A stretch of 5,945 nucleotides of DNA from Myxococcales bacterium (GTDB taxonomy: Bacteria > Myxococcota_A > Polyangia > Haliangiales > J016), in NCBI GenBank assembly GCA_014238595.1, contig JABAAV010000087.1:1-5945 (forward strand). The letters are read 5' to 3'. Each line of letters starts with the position of its first letter. The stretch's first letter is position 1. Under the pieces are notes generated by a model. The model ran no database searches. It was not told where the DNA came from and saw only the letters and a list, made by a program, of their open reading frames with translations. Shown piece after piece: positions 4,886 through 5,945 of the stretch. A program made the position numbers and the translations under genes.

Positions 4886-5945
4886 ATGTCAGTTAAAGAA
4901 ATTATTTTTCAAGAAAATGCACGTGCTCATGTCCTTAGCGGCATAGATACGTTAGCCAACACGGTTAAAGTGACGCTTGGACCTCGTGGACGCAATGTCG
5001 TCATCGAAAAATCGTGGGGTTCCCCTACAGTAACCAAAGATGGTGTCACTGTGGCCAAAGAAATTGAACTCGAAAACAAATTCGAGAATATGGGCGCACA
5101 AATGGTCAAAGAAGTTGCTTCAAAAACTTCAGATAACGCTGGCGATGGTACCACCACTGCTACTGTTCTTGCACAAGCCATTTTTAGAGAAGGTTCAAAA
5201 CTCGTTGCCGCAGGTCACAATCCTATGGATATCAAACGGGGTATTGATGCTTCAGTCAAAGTCGTTGTTGAGCATCTCAAAAAAGAATCCAATCTGACCA
5301 AAGATCATCGTGAAATTATTCAAGTTGGTACAATTTCTGCCAATGGTGATGAAACGATTGGGAACATGATCGCTGATGCTATGGAAAAAGTAGGCAAAGA
5401 AGGTGTGATCACCGTTGAAGAAGCCAAAACCTTGGACAGTGAATTAAACATTGTTGAAGGAATGCAATTTGATCGTGGATATCTTTCACCTTATTTCGTT
5501 ACCGATAGCGAACGCATGGAAGTCGCATTGAATGATTGTTTTATTCTCACTCATGAGAAAAAAATCTCAAACATGAAAGACCTTCTTCCTGTCCTTGAGC
5601 AAATTGCTAAATCAGGCAAACCATTGCTTATCATCGCAGAAGATGTCGATGGCGAAGCACTGGCAACACTGGTCGTCAACAAACTTCGTGGCACACTTCA
5701 AGTCTGTGCTGTCAAAGCACCTGGCTTTGGTGACCGTCGCAAAGAAATGCTCAAAGACATCGCAACATTGACCGGTGGACAAGCCATTACTGAAGATCTT
5801 GGATTGAAACTCGAAAACATTTCGATTGACGATTTAGGAACAGCACAACGCATCACCATCGATAAAGACAATACAACTATTGTTGATGGTGGCGGACAAA
5901 CAGCCGACATTGAATCACGTGTACGTCAAATTCGTGCTCAAATTG
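4886..5945 (+). CDS. groEL: Chaperonin GroEL (Hsp60/Cpn60), C-terminus beyond the window
   Basis: GroEL forms the double heptameric ring that folds proteins with ATP and GroES. The frame is open from ATG 4886 to the right edge: 353 residues of the usual 540-550. The segment aligns with E. coli GroEL by eye without gaps. The equatorial domain (1 to about 133) has the nucleotide loop TLGPRGRN (30-37), KDG with D52, and the catalytic-site loop AGDGTTT (85-91, D87). The intermediate domain follows to about 190. The apical domain has FDRGYLSPYF (Y199, Y203, F204) and the two substrate/GroES-binding helices LLPVLEQIAKSG and EALATLVVN, all conserved; the second catalytic aspartate (near 398) and the C-terminal tail are outside the window. 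W44 occupies the position of F44 in E. coli. The N-terminal half resembles myxobacterial GroEL from memory. Confidence 0.97.
   Translation, partial: MSVKEIIFQENARAHVLSGIDTLANTVKVTLGPRGRNVVIEKSWGSPTVTKDGVTVAKEIELENKFENMGAQMVKEVASKTSDNAGDGTTTATVLAQAIFREGSKLVAAGHNPMDIKRGIDASVKVVVEHLKKESNLTKDHREIIQVGTISANGDETIGNMIADAMEKVGKEGVITVEEAKTLDSELNIVEGMQFDRGYLSPYFVTDSERMEVALNDCFILTHEKKISNMKDLLPVLEQIAKSGKPLLIIAEDVDGEALATLVVNKLRGTLQVCAVKAPGFGDRRKEMLKDIATLTGGQAITEDLGLKLENISIDDLGTAQRITIDKDNTTIVDGGGQTADIESRVRQIRAQI

Noticed and set aside
4927..5910. Antisense open frames within groEL (4927-5181 and 5698-5910)
   Set aside because: The opposite strand of GroEL is strongly constrained and commonly leaves long antisense frames; the translations have no recognisable features.

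Overview
The window is about 40% G+C (estimated by eye) and reads as a normal, gene-dense bacterial chromosome segment of housekeeping genes. No phage, insertion sequence, CRISPR array, rRNA or tRNA gene was seen. The GroES and GroEL sequences and a small hypothetical protein look, from memory, most like those of Myxococcota and other former deltaproteobacterial lineages, although the base composition is unusually A+T rich for that group. This placement is tentative and rests on recall, not on a search.

Layout on the + strand: the last 27 codons of an unidentified gene (1-85); parE, the ATPase/Toprim subunit of a type IIA topoisomerase (90-2021); panB (2073-2882) and panC (2922-3764), two enzymes of pantothenate synthesis. 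A short convergent gap (3765-3843) follows, then a 172-residue helical protein of unknown function on the - strand (3844-4362). From a 198-bp divergent control region (4363-4560) the chaperonin operon groES (4561-4851) and groEL (4886 to the window edge, C-terminus missing) runs on the + strand.

Functionally the segment joins three unrelated jobs: DNA topology (ParE, whose ParC partner is not here), coenzyme A precursor synthesis (PanB makes ketopantoate; PanC makes pantothenate after a ketopantoate reductase step not encoded here) and protein folding (GroEL with its GroES lid).

The most interesting material is in the short non-coding spaces. The groESL control region has no CIRCE element, but a 19-bp imperfect palindrome lies between the candidate -35 and -10 boxes. 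The groES leader holds a UUUU tract that can pair with AGGA of the Shine-Dalgarno sequence, a fourU-thermometer-like arrangement. A perfect 8-bp hairpin carries the groES stop codon in its loop and is followed by four T. A second dyad spans the panB stop and shares its AATCATT core with the palindrome upstream of groES. Two genes (panB and the - strand hypothetical) have a promoter-like -10 box ending 6 nt before the ATG, so leaderless transcripts are possible. No clearly new multi-gene system is visible.
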